Numbered from the stretch's first letter, positions 25,981 to 35,426 are shown. The stretch is 64,000 nt of DNA from CAUZIZ01 sp965219855 (GCA_965219855.1 CBDCOR010000012.1:124001-188000), one strand, 5' to 3'. Notes: generated by a model not told the origin, from the sequence alone. Numbers and translations: made by a program.

Positions 25981-27387
25981 ATGCCCAGCAACCAGAAGCA
26001 ACCCGATCGTCACGCCCTCATCCTCGCCGCGGGTAAAGGGACCCGTATCAAGTCGGAGCAGCCGAAGGTGCTCCACCCCGTATGTGGAAAACCGCTTATC
26101 CAGCACGTCCTGGAGCAGCTCACAAACCTGGACATCAGGACGACATTTCTGGTCCTTGGTCACCAGGCAGAAAGGATCGAGGAGGCAGTTTCCAGCTTTG
26201 GTGTCGAGATCGTCCTGCAGCGCGAGCAGCTTGGGACCGGCCATGCAATCATGGCGGCAAAATCCCAGCTGGAAGGGCTCTCCGGCAGTCTGCTCGTGCT
26301 CTACGGAGATATGCCATTGATCCGAAGTCGGGAGCTGGAACACCTCTTTCAGATTCGAGAGCGGGAGGATGTCGACCAGGTCCTCTTGACGGCCATCCTG
26401 GACAACCCCTTTGGCTATGGCCGTATCCTCAGGGATGAACAAGGTGAAGCGATCGACATCGTAGAGGAACGAGAGGCCACTTCCGAGCAAAAGCTGATCA
26501 AGGAAGTGAACACGGGCTTGAATTGCTTCAAGATCGAGTCCCTACTCGCCAACCTCTCACAGTTTTCGAGAAACAACAGCGCAGCAGAATACTACTTGAC
26601 CGACCTGCTTCGCATTCTTCGCAGCAGGGGAGAGAAAGTGGCAATTCTGGAGAGCAGCTCTCCGGAGGAACTTCTGGGTGTCAACACGAGGGAGGAGATG
26701 GCGGTGGTGGAGGGAAAGATGAGAAATGAGATCGCTCGTCGCTGGATGCTGGAAGGAGTCACCATGCTGGATCCATCTTCCGTCTATATCGAGCCGACAG
26801 TAGTGATCGGGCGAGACACGGTCCTTTACCCAGGAGTGATTCTGGAAGGGCAGACCGTGATTGGCCCAGGCTGCACGATTCGTGGGTTCTCCCACCTGAG
26901 CGACGCCACTCTCGAGGAAGGTGTCGTCGTCGACCATTGCTCGGTAGTCCGAAACAGTAAGGTCGGTGCCGGCAGCCATGTGGGTCCTTTCGCCCACCTA
27001 AGGGCAAACACGGTTGTGGCCAACTCCTGCCGAATCGGAAATTTCGTTGAACTCAAGAATACCCGGTTCGGTGACTCCAGCAAGGCAGCTCACCTCTCCT
27101 ACCTGGGCGACACCGAAGCCGGCAGCGGAGTCAACATCGGAGCGGGAACGATTACCTGCAACTACGACGGACGAGATAAGCATAAGACGGTGATCGAGGA
27201 TCGGGCCTTCATAGGAAGTGGCACTCAGCTGGTGGCTCCAGTCTCCATTCAAGAAGAAGCCTACGTAGCCGCTGGGTCTTCGATCACGGAAGACGTACCG
27301 CCCCAGAGTCTAGGGATCGCTCGAAGCCGGCAGATCAATAAACCAGGTTGGGGGAAAGGTAGAAGAAAACGAAACGACCCAGAGTAA
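25981..27387 (+). CDS. glmU: Bifunctional UDP-GlcNAc pyrophosphorylase / GlcN-1-P acetyltransferase GlmU
   Basis: 468 residues. The N-terminal uridylyltransferase half has LILAAGKGTRIKSEQPKVLH and LYGDMPLI. The C-terminal left-handed beta helix has hexapeptide repeats and the acetyltransferase active site GAGTITCNYDG. It makes UDP-N-acetylglucosamine for peptidoglycan and lipopolysaccharide. The length fits. The last residues (GKGRRKRNDPE) are basic. The stop codon lies 8 bp from a GTCTGAACGTC repeat. Confidence 0.95.
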   Translation: MPSNQKQPDRHALILAAGKGTRIKSEQPKVLHPVCGKPLIQHVLEQLTNLDIRTTFLVLGHQAERIEEAVSSFGVEIVLQREQLGTGHAIMAAKSQLEGLSGSLLVLYGDMPLIRSRELEHLFQIREREDVDQVLLTAILDNPFGYGRILRDEQGEAIDIVEEREATSEQKLIKEVNTGLNCFKIESLLANLSQFSRNNSAAEYYLTDLLRILRSRGEKVAILESSSPEELLGVNTREEMAVVEGKMRNEIARRWMLEGVTMLDPSSVYIEPTVVIGRDTVLYPGVILEGQTVIGPGCTIRGFSHLSDATLEEGVVVDHCSVVRNSKVGAGSHVGPFAHLRANTVVANSCRIGNFVELKNTRFGDSSKAAHLSYLGDTEAGSGVNIGAGTITCNYDGRDKHKTVIEDRAFIGSGTQLVAPVSIQEEAYVAAGSSITEDVPPQSLGIARSRQINKPGWGKGRRKRNDPE

Positions 27388-27394
27388 AAGTCAA

Positions 27395-27528
27395 GTCGCA
27401 CGTCTGAAGAGGTCGCACGTCTGAACGTCCGAACGTCGCACGTCCCAGGTCGTGGAGCACCGGTAGTGGCCTTCTAACTTTCAGGTTTCCGCTGCTTTGA
27501 GTTCCGGAGCTGACTGTTCCCGGCTAAG
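27395..27528. repeat. GTCTGAACGTC repeat, copy D, left part
   Basis: Left end and middle of a family copy, cut at 27528 by the IS1634-family element. Its missing right end continues at 29491. Joining the two sides and removing one GCTAAG gives a complete copy of normal length between convergent glmU and carB. Confidence 0.9.
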
Positions 27529-29490
27529 CCTAAGTTACCTCGTAGAAAAGTGATGTAACCTATTGTTAAGATTGGGGTAATGCTACAAATCAGCTGCGTC
27601 GGTACTGGGTACATTATAGACGAACGCCGAGGAGATCCAGGGCTCGCTGCTGAAGCGATGTGGGACGGGTGATTTTGTCGAAGGCTGCTGAGCCGGGCAA
27701 CTGCGGCTGAATCCGGTTTTTGGAGATCGTGGCCAAATCGCTGAGCAAGGTCTGAAAGCTGTGCACGGGCCCACCCTCAACGGTGCGCTTGCGGTGAGCC
27801 TTGCGGAGGGCCTGAGGAGAGCGCTGAGAGGGTGCCACCACCGAATCGCGAAGCTGCCTCCCCGCCTCGGGATCCTCGTCGTCGAACAGGATCGGAGCTA
27901 ACTTCTGTCGCATGTGCCACTCGACGTAGTAGGCAAGCATGCACAGAAAGACGTGAGCGCGGACCCGATCCTCCAGATGGTGGTAAATGGGTCGGACCTT
28001 CAGATCGACACTCTTACAGCTGCGGAAGGCCCGTTCGGCGACGGACAACCCCTTGTAGGCAGCCACCGTTTGTTCGGCATCCATTTGCTCGCGGGCCAGG
28101 TTGGTGCGAATCACATAGATCCCGTCCAGTGCCGCCTCCTGCTCGATGCGCTCCTGCCGGCGCTGGTAGGAGAAGGACTCCTCGCCGATCTCCAGGACAA
28201 AATGCTTGCCCACTTTGTAGCGGTTGAGGACTTTGCCCACCCGCAGGGCAATCCGATCCTTGCCCTTGAAGCGACGCTTCGGACGTTGCGTTGCCTGGAC
28301 AATCTTCTCCAACTCCAGCTCGGTCGCCTGGAGCAGTTGCTGGCGATTGCGGGCCCGTTCCTCCGCTAAGAGGGGATTACGGCAGACAATGAGCCGTTCC
28401 CCGGGGTAGTCCGGGCTCTGGATCTCGGCCAGGTCGCGTTGATCAAACAGGGACAGCTGCAGCGGACCGGATTGAAACAGTTTGCGGATCTGAGGGCCTC
28501 GCAGGGCCGTGATCCAGCCCATGCCGGGCAGCGGCTTGAGCTCCTCCCGAATGCGGGCTTCCGTCAGCATTCCTCGATCGGCGACCACCACCACCGAGCG
28601 CAACCCGAAGCGTTGGCGCAGTTTTTGGATTTGGCTGGTCACTGTTGTGGGGTCCGCTCGGTTGCCTTCGAAGACCTCGACCGCGACAGGGCAGCCTTGA
28701 CGGTCGCACAGCAGGCCGAAGACGATCTGCAGCGTACCCCCTTTGCCGTCTCGGGAATACCCCCGCTGGGCCAACGGGCAACTCCTCCCTTCGAAGTAGG
28801 TCGAGGTGACGTCGTAGATCACGAGGCAACCGTCCTGCAGGCGCTGAGCCGCCAGCTGGTTTTCAATCTTTGGTTGTCGAACGAGCAGCCAGTCCAAGGC
28901 GCCGTACAGATCATCGGCCGTCGCGGCCTCCACCTGTAAGAGCTCGCCCAAGCTGCTGGACAGGGTCTGGGGATCCCATCCGCGTGCGGTGGCCAGCTTG
29001 GAGCGGGGCTCCAGGATGCGCGCCACGATCAGGGCCACTACCAGGCGGCGCTGCAGGCTGTTGCGAGTGGCCAGTAAGCGCTCCAAACCGAGGCGGCGCA
29101 GGGTACCCAAGACGGCCGCCACATGACCATGGGGGCGAGTGCGCTGGACCTGGAAGGCTTGGCTCAAGTCGGAGATGACGGAGCCTCCCTTCAAGAGGCT
29201 GCGCAGGCCTTCGACGATCTCCGCGGGCCACTTGCTGAGGTTAGCCAGAGTGCGCTTGCGCACCTTGCCGGCTTGCCGGTAGGACTCGCGCAGGAGAATG
29301 GCCGGGGGCGAGTTGCGGTTGGGAACGGATTCGATGTACATGGGCACTATAATATCACATACTACCGATAATAAAGGACACTAAACCAACTATTACATGG
29401 GTACAAATTGTCGAACACAAAAAGACCCTTACCTGATGATCCACAATGGCTTACAGGTTGTTTTTCAGCTAGTTTTCAGGGTAACTTCGG
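27529..29490 (-). mobile_element. IS1634-family insertion sequence with 6-bp target duplication
   Basis: A 1962-bp element. Its outer 11 bp are inverted repeats with one mismatch (CCTAAGTTACC on the left; complement of the right end CCGAAGTTACC). The target GCTAAG is duplicated at 27523-27528 and 29491-29496. It encodes one full-length transposase. The target was a copy of the GTCTGAACGTC repeat, which is thus older than the insertion. Confidence 0.92.
27614..29341 (-). CDS. IS1634-family DDE transposase
   Basis: A 575-residue transposase. The start MYIESVPNRNSPPAILLRES is typical of IS1634-family enzymes; a GTG two codons upstream is also possible. DDE residues are likely the Asp in LVIYDVTSTYFEG, the Asp in VVVADRGMLTEA, and the Glu in the Y/E region around KGLSVAERAFRSCK. 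The frame is intact and the ends are clean, so recent transposition is plausible. Confidence 0.93.
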   Translation of the reverse strand: MYIESVPNRNSPPAILLRESYRQAGKVRKRTLANLSKWPAEIVEGLRSLLKGGSVISDLSQAFQVQRTRPHGHVAAVLGTLRRLGLERLLATRNSLQRRLVVALIVARILEPRSKLATARGWDPQTLSSSLGELLQVEAATADDLYGALDWLLVRQPKIENQLAAQRLQDGCLVIYDVTSTYFEGRSCPLAQRGYSRDGKGGTLQIVFGLLCDRQGCPVAVEVFEGNRADPTTVTSQIQKLRQRFGLRSVVVVADRGMLTEARIREELKPLPGMGWITALRGPQIRKLFQSGPLQLSLFDQRDLAEIQSPDYPGERLIVCRNPLLAEERARNRQQLLQATELELEKIVQATQRPKRRFKGKDRIALRVGKVLNRYKVGKHFVLEIGEESFSYQRRQERIEQEAALDGIYVIRTNLAREQMDAEQTVAAYKGLSVAERAFRSCKSVDLKVRPIYHHLEDRVRAHVFLCMLAYYVEWHMRQKLAPILFDDEDPEAGRQLRDSVVAPSQRSPQALRKAHRKRTVEGGPVHSFQTLLSDLATISKNRIQPQLPGSAAFDKITRPTSLQQRALDLLGVRL

Positions 29491-29550
29491 GCTAAGAGAC
29501 GTGCGACGTTCAGACGTTCAGACGTGCGACCTCTTTGGACGTGCGACCTC
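29491..29550. repeat. GTCTGAACGTC repeat, copy D, right part
   Basis: After the duplicated GCTAAG, this half carries the family's inverted right end (GACGTGCGACGTTCAGACG) with an extra ACGTGCGACCTC motif. It ends 9 bp before the carB stop codon. Confidence 0.88.
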
Positions 29551-29559
29551 CCTGGGTGT

Positions 29560-32500
29560 TCACGCCTCGACCCCAATGCCGTGGTATTCTTGAAGGCTTT
29601 TGACCTGGACTTCTTCCCTCTGTAGAGCCCGAATCGCGCTGATGGCCGCGGCGGCGGCTGAGAGAGTCGTAATACAAGGAGTGCTGTACTGTGTGCAGGA
29701 CCGCCGTATCGCCTTTTCGTCAAAGAACGACTCCCGGCCCAGGGGGGTGTTGACAACCAGGTCGATTTTCTTGCTCTTGATGAGGTCGACGACGTTGGGT
29801 CGGCCCTCGTTAACCTTGTACACCGTGTCGACTTCCAGGCCTGCCTGGGCAAGTACCAACGCGGTTCCGCTGGTAGCCACCAACTGAAACCCGAGTTCCT
29901 GAAAATCCCTGGAGAGAGAGCTGACGTAGCGTTTGTCCCGCTCGTTGACGCTGATAAAGACGACGCCTGCCTTGGGCAGGTCGTTACCCGAGCTGATCTG
30001 GGCCTTGGCGTAGGCGTACCCGAAGCTATCCGAGACTCCCATGACCTCCCCGGTCGATTTCATCTCAGGACCTAGAATCGTATCGACTCCGGGGAACTTG
30101 GCAAACGGAAAAACCGGAGTCTTGACGAAACAGCTGGTCACTTTCAGATCCTCGTTGAGGCCCAGCTCCGGCAAGGTCTTCCCGATCATGAGCCTGGCTC
30201 CTATTTTCGCCAGTGGTACCCCCGTAGCTTTGCTCACGAAGGGTGTGGTTCGACTGGCCCGAGGGTTGACCTCCAGGACGTAGACACGGTCCTCGACCAC
30301 GGCAAACTGGACATTCATCAGGCCTATGACGTTGAGAGCCTTGCCCAATCGACGAGTGTAATTCCTCATCGTTTCCAGATGCTCCTCCTCGATCACCATG
30401 GGAGGAAGGACCGAGGTGCTGTCGCCCGAGTGGATGCCAGCCTCCTCGATGTGCTCCATGATTCCACCGATGACCACGTTCTCACCGTCCGCCAGGGCAT
30501 CGACGTCATACTCCCGTGCATCCTCCAGAAATCTATCAATCAGCACGGGGTGCTCCGGGGAGACATCCACTGCATGATTCACGTACTTCTCGAGGGACGC
30601 CTCGTCGTAGATGATCGCCATCGCTCGCCCACCGAGAACATAGGAGGGCCTTACCAGAATCGGGTAGCCAATCCGATCAGCAACCTTGCGCGCTTCTTCC
30701 ACCGACATTGCTGAACCGTTGTTAGGACGCGGGATGTCGAGCTCCTTCAGCAGCTCTTCGAACTGCTCTCGATCTTCAGCCAGATCGATAGACTTTGGCG
30801 ACGTTCCGATAATCGGGACGCCGGCCTCAAAGAGCTTTAGGGCGAGCTTCAAAGGAGTTTGCCCTCCCAGCTGCACAATCACCCCTAGTGGCTTCTCTTT
30901 TCTCACCACCGCCATCACGTCCTCGAAGGTAAGCGGCTCGAAGTAGAGCCGGTCCGAAGTATCGTAATCGGTCGAGACCGTTTCAGGGTTGCAATTGACC
31001 ATGACGGCCTCATGACCATCTTCCCTGAGGGCAAAAGCCGCGTGGCAGCAGCAGTAGTCGAACTCAATGCCCTGCCCAATTCGGTTGGGACCGCTGCCAA
31101 GAATCACAATCTTCTTGCGGTCGGTCGGATCAGATTCGTCTTCCTGCTCGTAGCTGGAGTAGAGATACGGTGTATAGGATTCGAATTCGGCGGCGCAGGT
31201 GTCCACTCTCTTGAAAACCGGCGCGACGCCCTGCTCCTCTCGATAGCGGAAGACATCTTCTTCGCTAAGCCTGCCGGAGGCAGCGCCTTCTTCTGACACT
31301 GGTGACGGAGCATTCCCCTTGGCACTGTTCAGGATCTGGGAAAGCCAAAGATCCGAGGCACCCTCCCGCTTTACCCGCATTAGCTGCTCGCGATCAACCC
31401 CTGAAAGCTCGACCTTTTCGAGCTCCTTTCCCATGCTGACCACCCGTTCGATCTGTTCCAGAAACCAACGATCAATGGTCGTCAACTTGAAGATCTCTTC
31501 GATCGTATAGCCCACGCGAAACGCCAAGGCGAGGTAGGCGAGACGGGATGGATTAGGCCGAACGAGATGTTCCCGAATGCGCTCGGGGTCTGTGGCTTCA
31601 CTGGCGAGGGTCTTCCCTGTTTCCAGGGAACGCAAGCCCTTGAGCAGCGCCTCTCTGAAGGTCCTGCCAATCGCCATTACCTCTCCCACTGACTTCATCT
31701 GGGTGCCCAGAATACTGTCCGCCTCCGGAAATTTCTCAAAGTTCCAACGGGGAATCTTGACTACTACATAGTCGAGGGTGGGCTCGAAGGAGGCCGGAGT
31801 CTTGAGCGTAATATCGTTGGGGATCTCGTCGAGCGTGTAGCCTACTGCCAGCTTGGCTGCGATCTTGGCGATGGGAAACCCGGTTGCTTTCGACGCCAGG
31901 GCCGAGCTCCGACTGACACGAGGATTCATCTCGATCACGGCTATCTGACCGTTATCGGGATTGATCGCGAACTGAATATTCGACCCTCCGGTCTCCACTC
32001 CCACCCGTCGGATGATCTGGATGGCCGCATCCCGCATCTGCTGGTATTCCTTGTCCGTCAGGGTCTGAGCGGGAGCAACCGTGATGGAGTCCCCTGTATG
32101 GACTCCCATCGGATCGAAGTTCTCGATCGAACAGATGATCACCACATTATCGTTGAGATCCCGCATGACCTCGAGTTCGAATTCCTTCCATCCCAGGATG
32201 GATTCTTCTATCAGAATCTCGTGGATTGGAGAGAGTTGAAGACCGCGGCCCGCGATCTCGTCAAACTCTTCATTGTTGAAAGCGATACCGCCGCCAGTTC
32301 CTCCGAGTGTGTAGGAAGGACGAATGACCGCCGGCAGACCCACCTGCTCCAAGATCGCAGCCGCCTCCTTGAGATCGTTGGCAAACCCGGAAGCCGGGAC
32401 TTCCAGCCCGATCTCCTCGATCGCCGCCCGAAACCGCCTGCGGTCCTCGGCGACCCGAATCGCATTCAATTTGGCCCCGATCATCTCCACACCCAACTCG

Positions 32501-32826
32501 TGGAGGATCCCGCTCTCGCTTAGCTCAACCGAAACATTCAGTCCTGTCTGTCCCCCCACCGTGGGCAGAAGAGCATCCGGTCGCTCCCTCCTGATGATCT
32601 CAGACACGTATTCCACCGTCAGGGGCTCAACGTAGGTCCGGGTCGCAAATTCAGGATCGGTCATGATTGTGGCAGGGTTGGAGTTGACGAGTACTACCTG
32701 GAATCCGTCACTCAACAGGGCCTTGCAGGCCTGAGTCCCGGAGTAGTCGAACTCGCACCCCTGGCCGATCACGATCGGCCCTGATCCGATGATCAGGATC
32801 TTCTTCAGGTCATCTCGCTTGGGCAT
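29560..32826 (-). CDS. carB: Carbamoyl phosphate synthase large subunit CarB
   Basis: 1088 residues, the usual size. Two homologous ATP-grasp halves are visible (first at IIGSGPIVIGQGCEFDYSG, second at ILGSGPNRIGQGIEFDYCC), then the oligomerisation region and a C-terminal allosteric MGS-like domain (SVNERDKRYVSSLSRDF onward). It makes carbamoyl phosphate for pyrimidine and arginine synthesis with CarA. ATG start. It lies 90 bp downstream of carA on the same strand. Confidence 0.97.
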   Translation of the reverse strand: MPKRDDLKKILIIGSGPIVIGQGCEFDYSGTQACKALLSDGFQVVLVNSNPATIMTDPEFATRTYVEPLTVEYVSEIIRRERPDALLPTVGGQTGLNVSVELSESGILHELGVEMIGAKLNAIRVAEDRRRFRAAIEEIGLEVPASGFANDLKEAAAILEQVGLPAVIRPSYTLGGTGGGIAFNNEEFDEIAGRGLQLSPIHEILIEESILGWKEFELEVMRDLNDNVVIICSIENFDPMGVHTGDSITVAPAQTLTDKEYQQMRDAAIQIIRRVGVETGGSNIQFAINPDNGQIAVIEMNPRVSRSSALASKATGFPIAKIAAKLAVGYTLDEIPNDITLKTPASFEPTLDYVVVKIPRWNFEKFPEADSILGTQMKSVGEVMAIGRTFREALLKGLRSLETGKTLASEATDPERIREHLVRPNPSRLAYLALAFRVGYTIEEIFKLTTIDRWFLEQIERVVSMGKELEKVELSGVDREQLMRVKREGASDLWLSQILNSAKGNAPSPVSEEGAASGRLSEEDVFRYREEQGVAPVFKRVDTCAAEFESYTPYLYSSYEQEDESDPTDRKKIVILGSGPNRIGQGIEFDYCCCHAAFALREDGHEAVMVNCNPETVSTDYDTSDRLYFEPLTFEDVMAVVRKEKPLGVIVQLGGQTPLKLALKLFEAGVPIIGTSPKSIDLAEDREQFEELLKELDIPRPNNGSAMSVEEARKVADRIGYPILVRPSYVLGGRAMAIIYDEASLEKYVNHAVDVSPEHPVLIDRFLEDAREYDVDALADGENVVIGGIMEHIEEAGIHSGDSTSVLPPMVIEEEHLETMRNYTRRLGKALNVIGLMNVQFAVVEDRVYVLEVNPRASRTTPFVSKATGVPLAKIGARLMIGKTLPELGLNEDLKVTSCFVKTPVFPFAKFPGVDTILGPEMKSTGEVMGVSDSFGYAYAKAQISSGNDLPKAGVVFISVNERDKRYVSSLSRDFQELGFQLVATSGTALVLAQAGLEVDTVYKVNEGRPNVVDLIKSKKIDLVVNTPLGRESFFDEKAIRRSCTQYSTPCITTLSAAAAAISAIRALQREEVQVKSLQEYHGIGVEA

Positions 32827-32916
32827 ATCCCAATTTCGGAACCGGACCTCGCTCGGTCCGTCTCTCCTCCTGCTGGAACTAGTCTCACCTCATCCCCTAA
32901 ATACGTTCCAGTGTAC

Positions 32917-34023
32917 TTAGCCTGACCGGATCGGCTGGTCCCGATACTCGCGCATGACGTCGAGGAACTGATCGAATAGATAGAGCGAGTCGTGAGGACC
33001 AGGGGAGGCCTCTGGGTGGTACTGCACAGAAAAAACTGGCGTGGATCGATGCCGAAAACCTTCCAGCGTTTGATCGTTCAAGTTCATATGAGTGAGCTCG
33101 ATCTGCCCATCGTCCAGTGACTCCGGATCCACGGCGAAACCGTGGTTATGGGAGGTTATCTCGATCTTTCCCGAAGTCAGATTCTTGACCGGCTGGTTTC
33201 CTCCTCGATGCCCAAACTTGAGCTTATAGGTCTTCCCCCCTAGGGTCAGCCCCAGGAGTTGGTGGCCCAAACAGATCCCGAACAGCGGTCGCTTCCCTAT
33301 TAGCTTCTTCAGGTTCTCGACAATGTAGCCCAGCGGTTCCGGATCTCCCGGCCCATTCGACAGAAAGATGCCGTCCGGGTCAAGTCCCAGGACATCTTCA
33401 GGCAGCGTCGTCGCCGGAACTACAGTGACATCGCATCCCCGAGCCGCCAGACAGCGCAGAATATTATGTTTGATTCCAAAGTCGAAGGCGACGACCTTGA
33501 AGCTGGGACTCTCAACGGGCCAAGTGTAGCGGCGCTCCGTGCTGACGGTCCGGACATAGTCGCTTCCAGCCATGTGCGGATGCTGCAGGACTCTCTCCTC
33601 TAACTGTTCGCGAGTCGACCCGGATGCAGAAATGATACCCCGCATCGCCCCTCGTTCGCGAATGTGCCTGACCAGCGCGCGGGTATCGATTTCTGATATT
33701 CCAGCGACGCCGTGCCCTCGAAGATAATCGTCTAGGGATTGCTCAGCTCGCCAGTTCGAGTAGATAGGGCTACACTCCCGAACGACGAAACCCTCAACGA
33801 AGGGTCTGGCGGATTCCTGGTCGTCACGGTTGGTTCCGTAATTTCCGATCTCGGGCTGAGTCATCACCACGATCTGGCCGGCGTAGGAGGGGTCGGTGAG
33901 CACCTCTTGATAGCCGGTCATCGAAGTGTTGAAGACGACCTCTCCCAAAGCCTCAGCCTCGGCTCCGAAGGCAAGTCCTTCGAAACAGGTGCCATCTTCG
34001 AGACACAACGTGGCTTTCTGCAC
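32917..34023 (-). CDS. carA: Carbamoyl phosphate synthase small subunit CarA
   Basis: 368 residues. An N-terminal CarA-specific domain (MTGYQEVLTDPSYAGQIV) is followed by a class I glutaminase with the nucleophile Cys in FGICLGHQLLGL and the catalytic His in QYHPEASPGPHDS. It supplies ammonia to CarB. GTG start with GGAGA 7 nt upstream. The gene order carA-carB matches the usual operon. Confidence 0.96.
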   Translation of the reverse strand: MQKATLCLEDGTCFEGLAFGAEAEALGEVVFNTSMTGYQEVLTDPSYAGQIVVMTQPEIGNYGTNRDDQESARPFVEGFVVRECSPIYSNWRAEQSLDDYLRGHGVAGISEIDTRALVRHIRERGAMRGIISASGSTREQLEERVLQHPHMAGSDYVRTVSTERRYTWPVESPSFKVVAFDFGIKHNILRCLAARGCDVTVVPATTLPEDVLGLDPDGIFLSNGPGDPEPLGYIVENLKKLIGKRPLFGICLGHQLLGLTLGGKTYKLKFGHRGGNQPVKNLTSGKIEITSHNHGFAVDPESLDDGQIELTHMNLNDQTLEGFRHRSTPVFSVQYHPEASPGPHDSLYLFDQFLDVMREYRDQPIRSG

Positions 34024-34151
34024 AACGATTCTCCGCGATCAAAAAACCCGATCTCTTTTAGATCTCGTTCGTTCTATCAGGACTCTCGGACATTAAGCGT
34101 GCCCACTCCTGGCCGCGCTCCACTCCCAAGACACAACCCACGGGCTAGCTG

Positions 34152-34231
34152 CTCGTGGTCTCGGTCGCAAGCCTTGCTCAGGAAGACCTCTGCGGCGCCT
34201 GGCGGCAGACGCGCATGAAGAATGCGGACTA
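34152..34231. mobile_element. Right-half fragment of the MITE-like family (copy 3)
   Basis: This segment shares CGTGGTCTCGGTCGCAAGCC and the following CAGGA with the element at 8212-8404, then diverges to a right end GAAGAATGCGGAC followed by TA. No matching left end exists upstream. The TA at 34230-34231, read on the minus strand, forms the first two bases of the lepB stop codon TAG. The rest of the carA-lepB gap (34024-34151) shows nothing clear. Confidence 0.6.
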
Positions 34232-34996
34232 ATCAATCATTCCTAGCTTTGACAGCGGCCAGTAACGGAAGACCGCCTTACCAAATATCTGGGCTTCAGG
34301 GACGAACCCCCAGCTCCGACTGTCATTGCTCGAACTTCGGTGATCGCCAAGCACAAAGTACTGACGCAGTGGAACCTCGACGATTCGATGAAAACTATCG
34401 TCGCGATACGCGGGCCCGACATAGGGCTCACCCAGCCTCTTCCCGTCGATATAGACTTCGCCCTTCCTGATCTCGACCCTGTCTCCAGGGAGTCCGATGA
34501 CCCGTTTAATAAACGACTTGCTGACGTCATTAGGATACCAGAAAACAATGACGTCTCCTCGGTCGATATCGGAAAAATGGTAGATGAACTTGCTGACAAA
34601 AATGCGCTCCTGGTCGGCGAGGTTGGGCTGCATGCTCGTCCCCTCAACCTTCACTGGCTGGACCACGAAAATCACGATCAGGACGGCCGCCAAGGCGGCA
34701 AAAAAGATATCTCTGGCCCAGCCCCGGAGATCCTGGATAATGGAGCCCCAATCGCGGCTGGGACTCGGCTGGCGGGTTTCGGTTGTAGAATCCGAAACTG
34801 CCGACAACTCGTGTGCTCTTAGCAGGCGCAAAGTTGAATCCGGCCGTGACGTCTGCGAGCTAGAGTGGGAGGCGTCCCCCCTGTTTTGCGGCCAGACAGA
34901 GGTATCATCTGGATCTTCTCGAAACTCAGCCACCACTTCATTGATAACACAATTGAGGAAACGAAGACAACCGGATCCCTGGGCGATCAGGGGCAC
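34229..34996 (-). CDS. lepB: Signal peptidase I LepB
   Basis: Up to 255 residues from a GTG start. A single membrane helix (AALAAVLIVIFVVQPVKV) is preceded by about 95 polar residues of low complexity, so the true start may lie further in. The Ser nucleophile is in EGTSMQPNL, the Lys general base in FIKRVIGLPGD, and the family box GDHRSSSNDSRSWG is intact. It cleaves signal peptides of exported proteins. Its stop codon TAG lies at the TA junction with a fragment of a MITE-like element. Confidence 0.93.
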   Translation of the reverse strand: MPLIAQGSGCLRFLNCVINEVVAEFREDPDDTSVWPQNRGDASHSSSQTSRPDSTLRLLRAHELSAVSDSTTETRQPSPSRDWGSIIQDLRGWARDIFFAALAAVLIVIFVVQPVKVEGTSMQPNLADQERIFVSKFIYHFSDIDRGDVIVFWYPNDVSKSFIKRVIGLPGDRVEIRKGEVYIDGKRLGEPYVGPAYRDDSFHRIVEVPLRQYFVLGDHRSSSNDSRSWGFVPEAQIFGKAVFRYWPLSKLGMID

Positions 34997-35082
34997 GCCG
35001 CAAGGCCTTCGGAGTGGCAGGAAAAACGCGAGGAGAGACTCTGGATCATTCGGAAGGAAACTCTGGATCCGGGTCGTAGTGG

Positions 35083-35142
35083 TGGTCTCCAGGCCGCCAT
35101 CTCGAGCTAAAGGCTCGCAAGAATAAGACTTCGGCCTGAAGA
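35083..35142 (-). repeat. Hairpin module X, inverted copy
   Basis: GGTCTCCAGGCCG at the left pairs with CGGCCTGAAGAC at the right, with an inner CGAG/CTCG hairpin. It matches, in inverted orientation, the modules at 48225-48284 and 48535-48594. Confidence 0.75.
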
Positions 35143-35157
35143 CGAAAGCTACGTTCC

Positions 35158-35210
35158 CAAATGAAGTTTCAGCCTCGCTGCGCCGGATCGTATATGAAAG
35201 AAACTGCTCG
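35158..35210 (-). repeat. Hairpin module Y, inverted copy
   Basis: Contains AAATGAAGTTTCAGCC, CGCCGGATCGTA and GAAAGAAACTGC. It is the inverted counterpart of 48304-48365, keeping the X-then-Y order of that cluster. Its ends AAGTTTC and GAAAC are inverted repeats. Confidence 0.7.
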
Positions 35211-35220
35211 AGTCATAAAA

Positions 35221-35395
35221 GCCTAAAGCGCGAGCGAGAGGTTGGAGATCTGCGAGATGCATCGCCCAAAGGGCATTTGAGCGGAGACAAGAAAAGCGCT
35301 ACGCAACAACTCTTATCCTCTGCAAAAGGGGCCAGCAAGAGAGCGGAGCACAGCTAGATCTCGCAGGTCTCCAACCCCTCGCTTGCGCTTCAGGC
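35221..35395. mobile_element. 175-bp palindromic element upstream of frr
   Basis: The two ends are inverted repeats of about 38 bp with four mismatches (left GCCTAAAGCGCGAGCGAG; complement of the right end GCCTGAAGCGCAAGCGAG). The middle has no open frame. It is unrelated in sequence to the other families here. Together with X, Y and the 35427-35455 repeat it fills the 450-bp gap between lepB and frr. Confidence 0.7.
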
Positions 35396-35426
35396 TTCCT
35401 CAATCTTCGCATTAATCGGTGACCTG

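Noticed and set aside
27832..28939. Open frames on the plus strand over the IS1634 transposase
   Set aside because: They are antisense shadows of the transposase gene without start signals.
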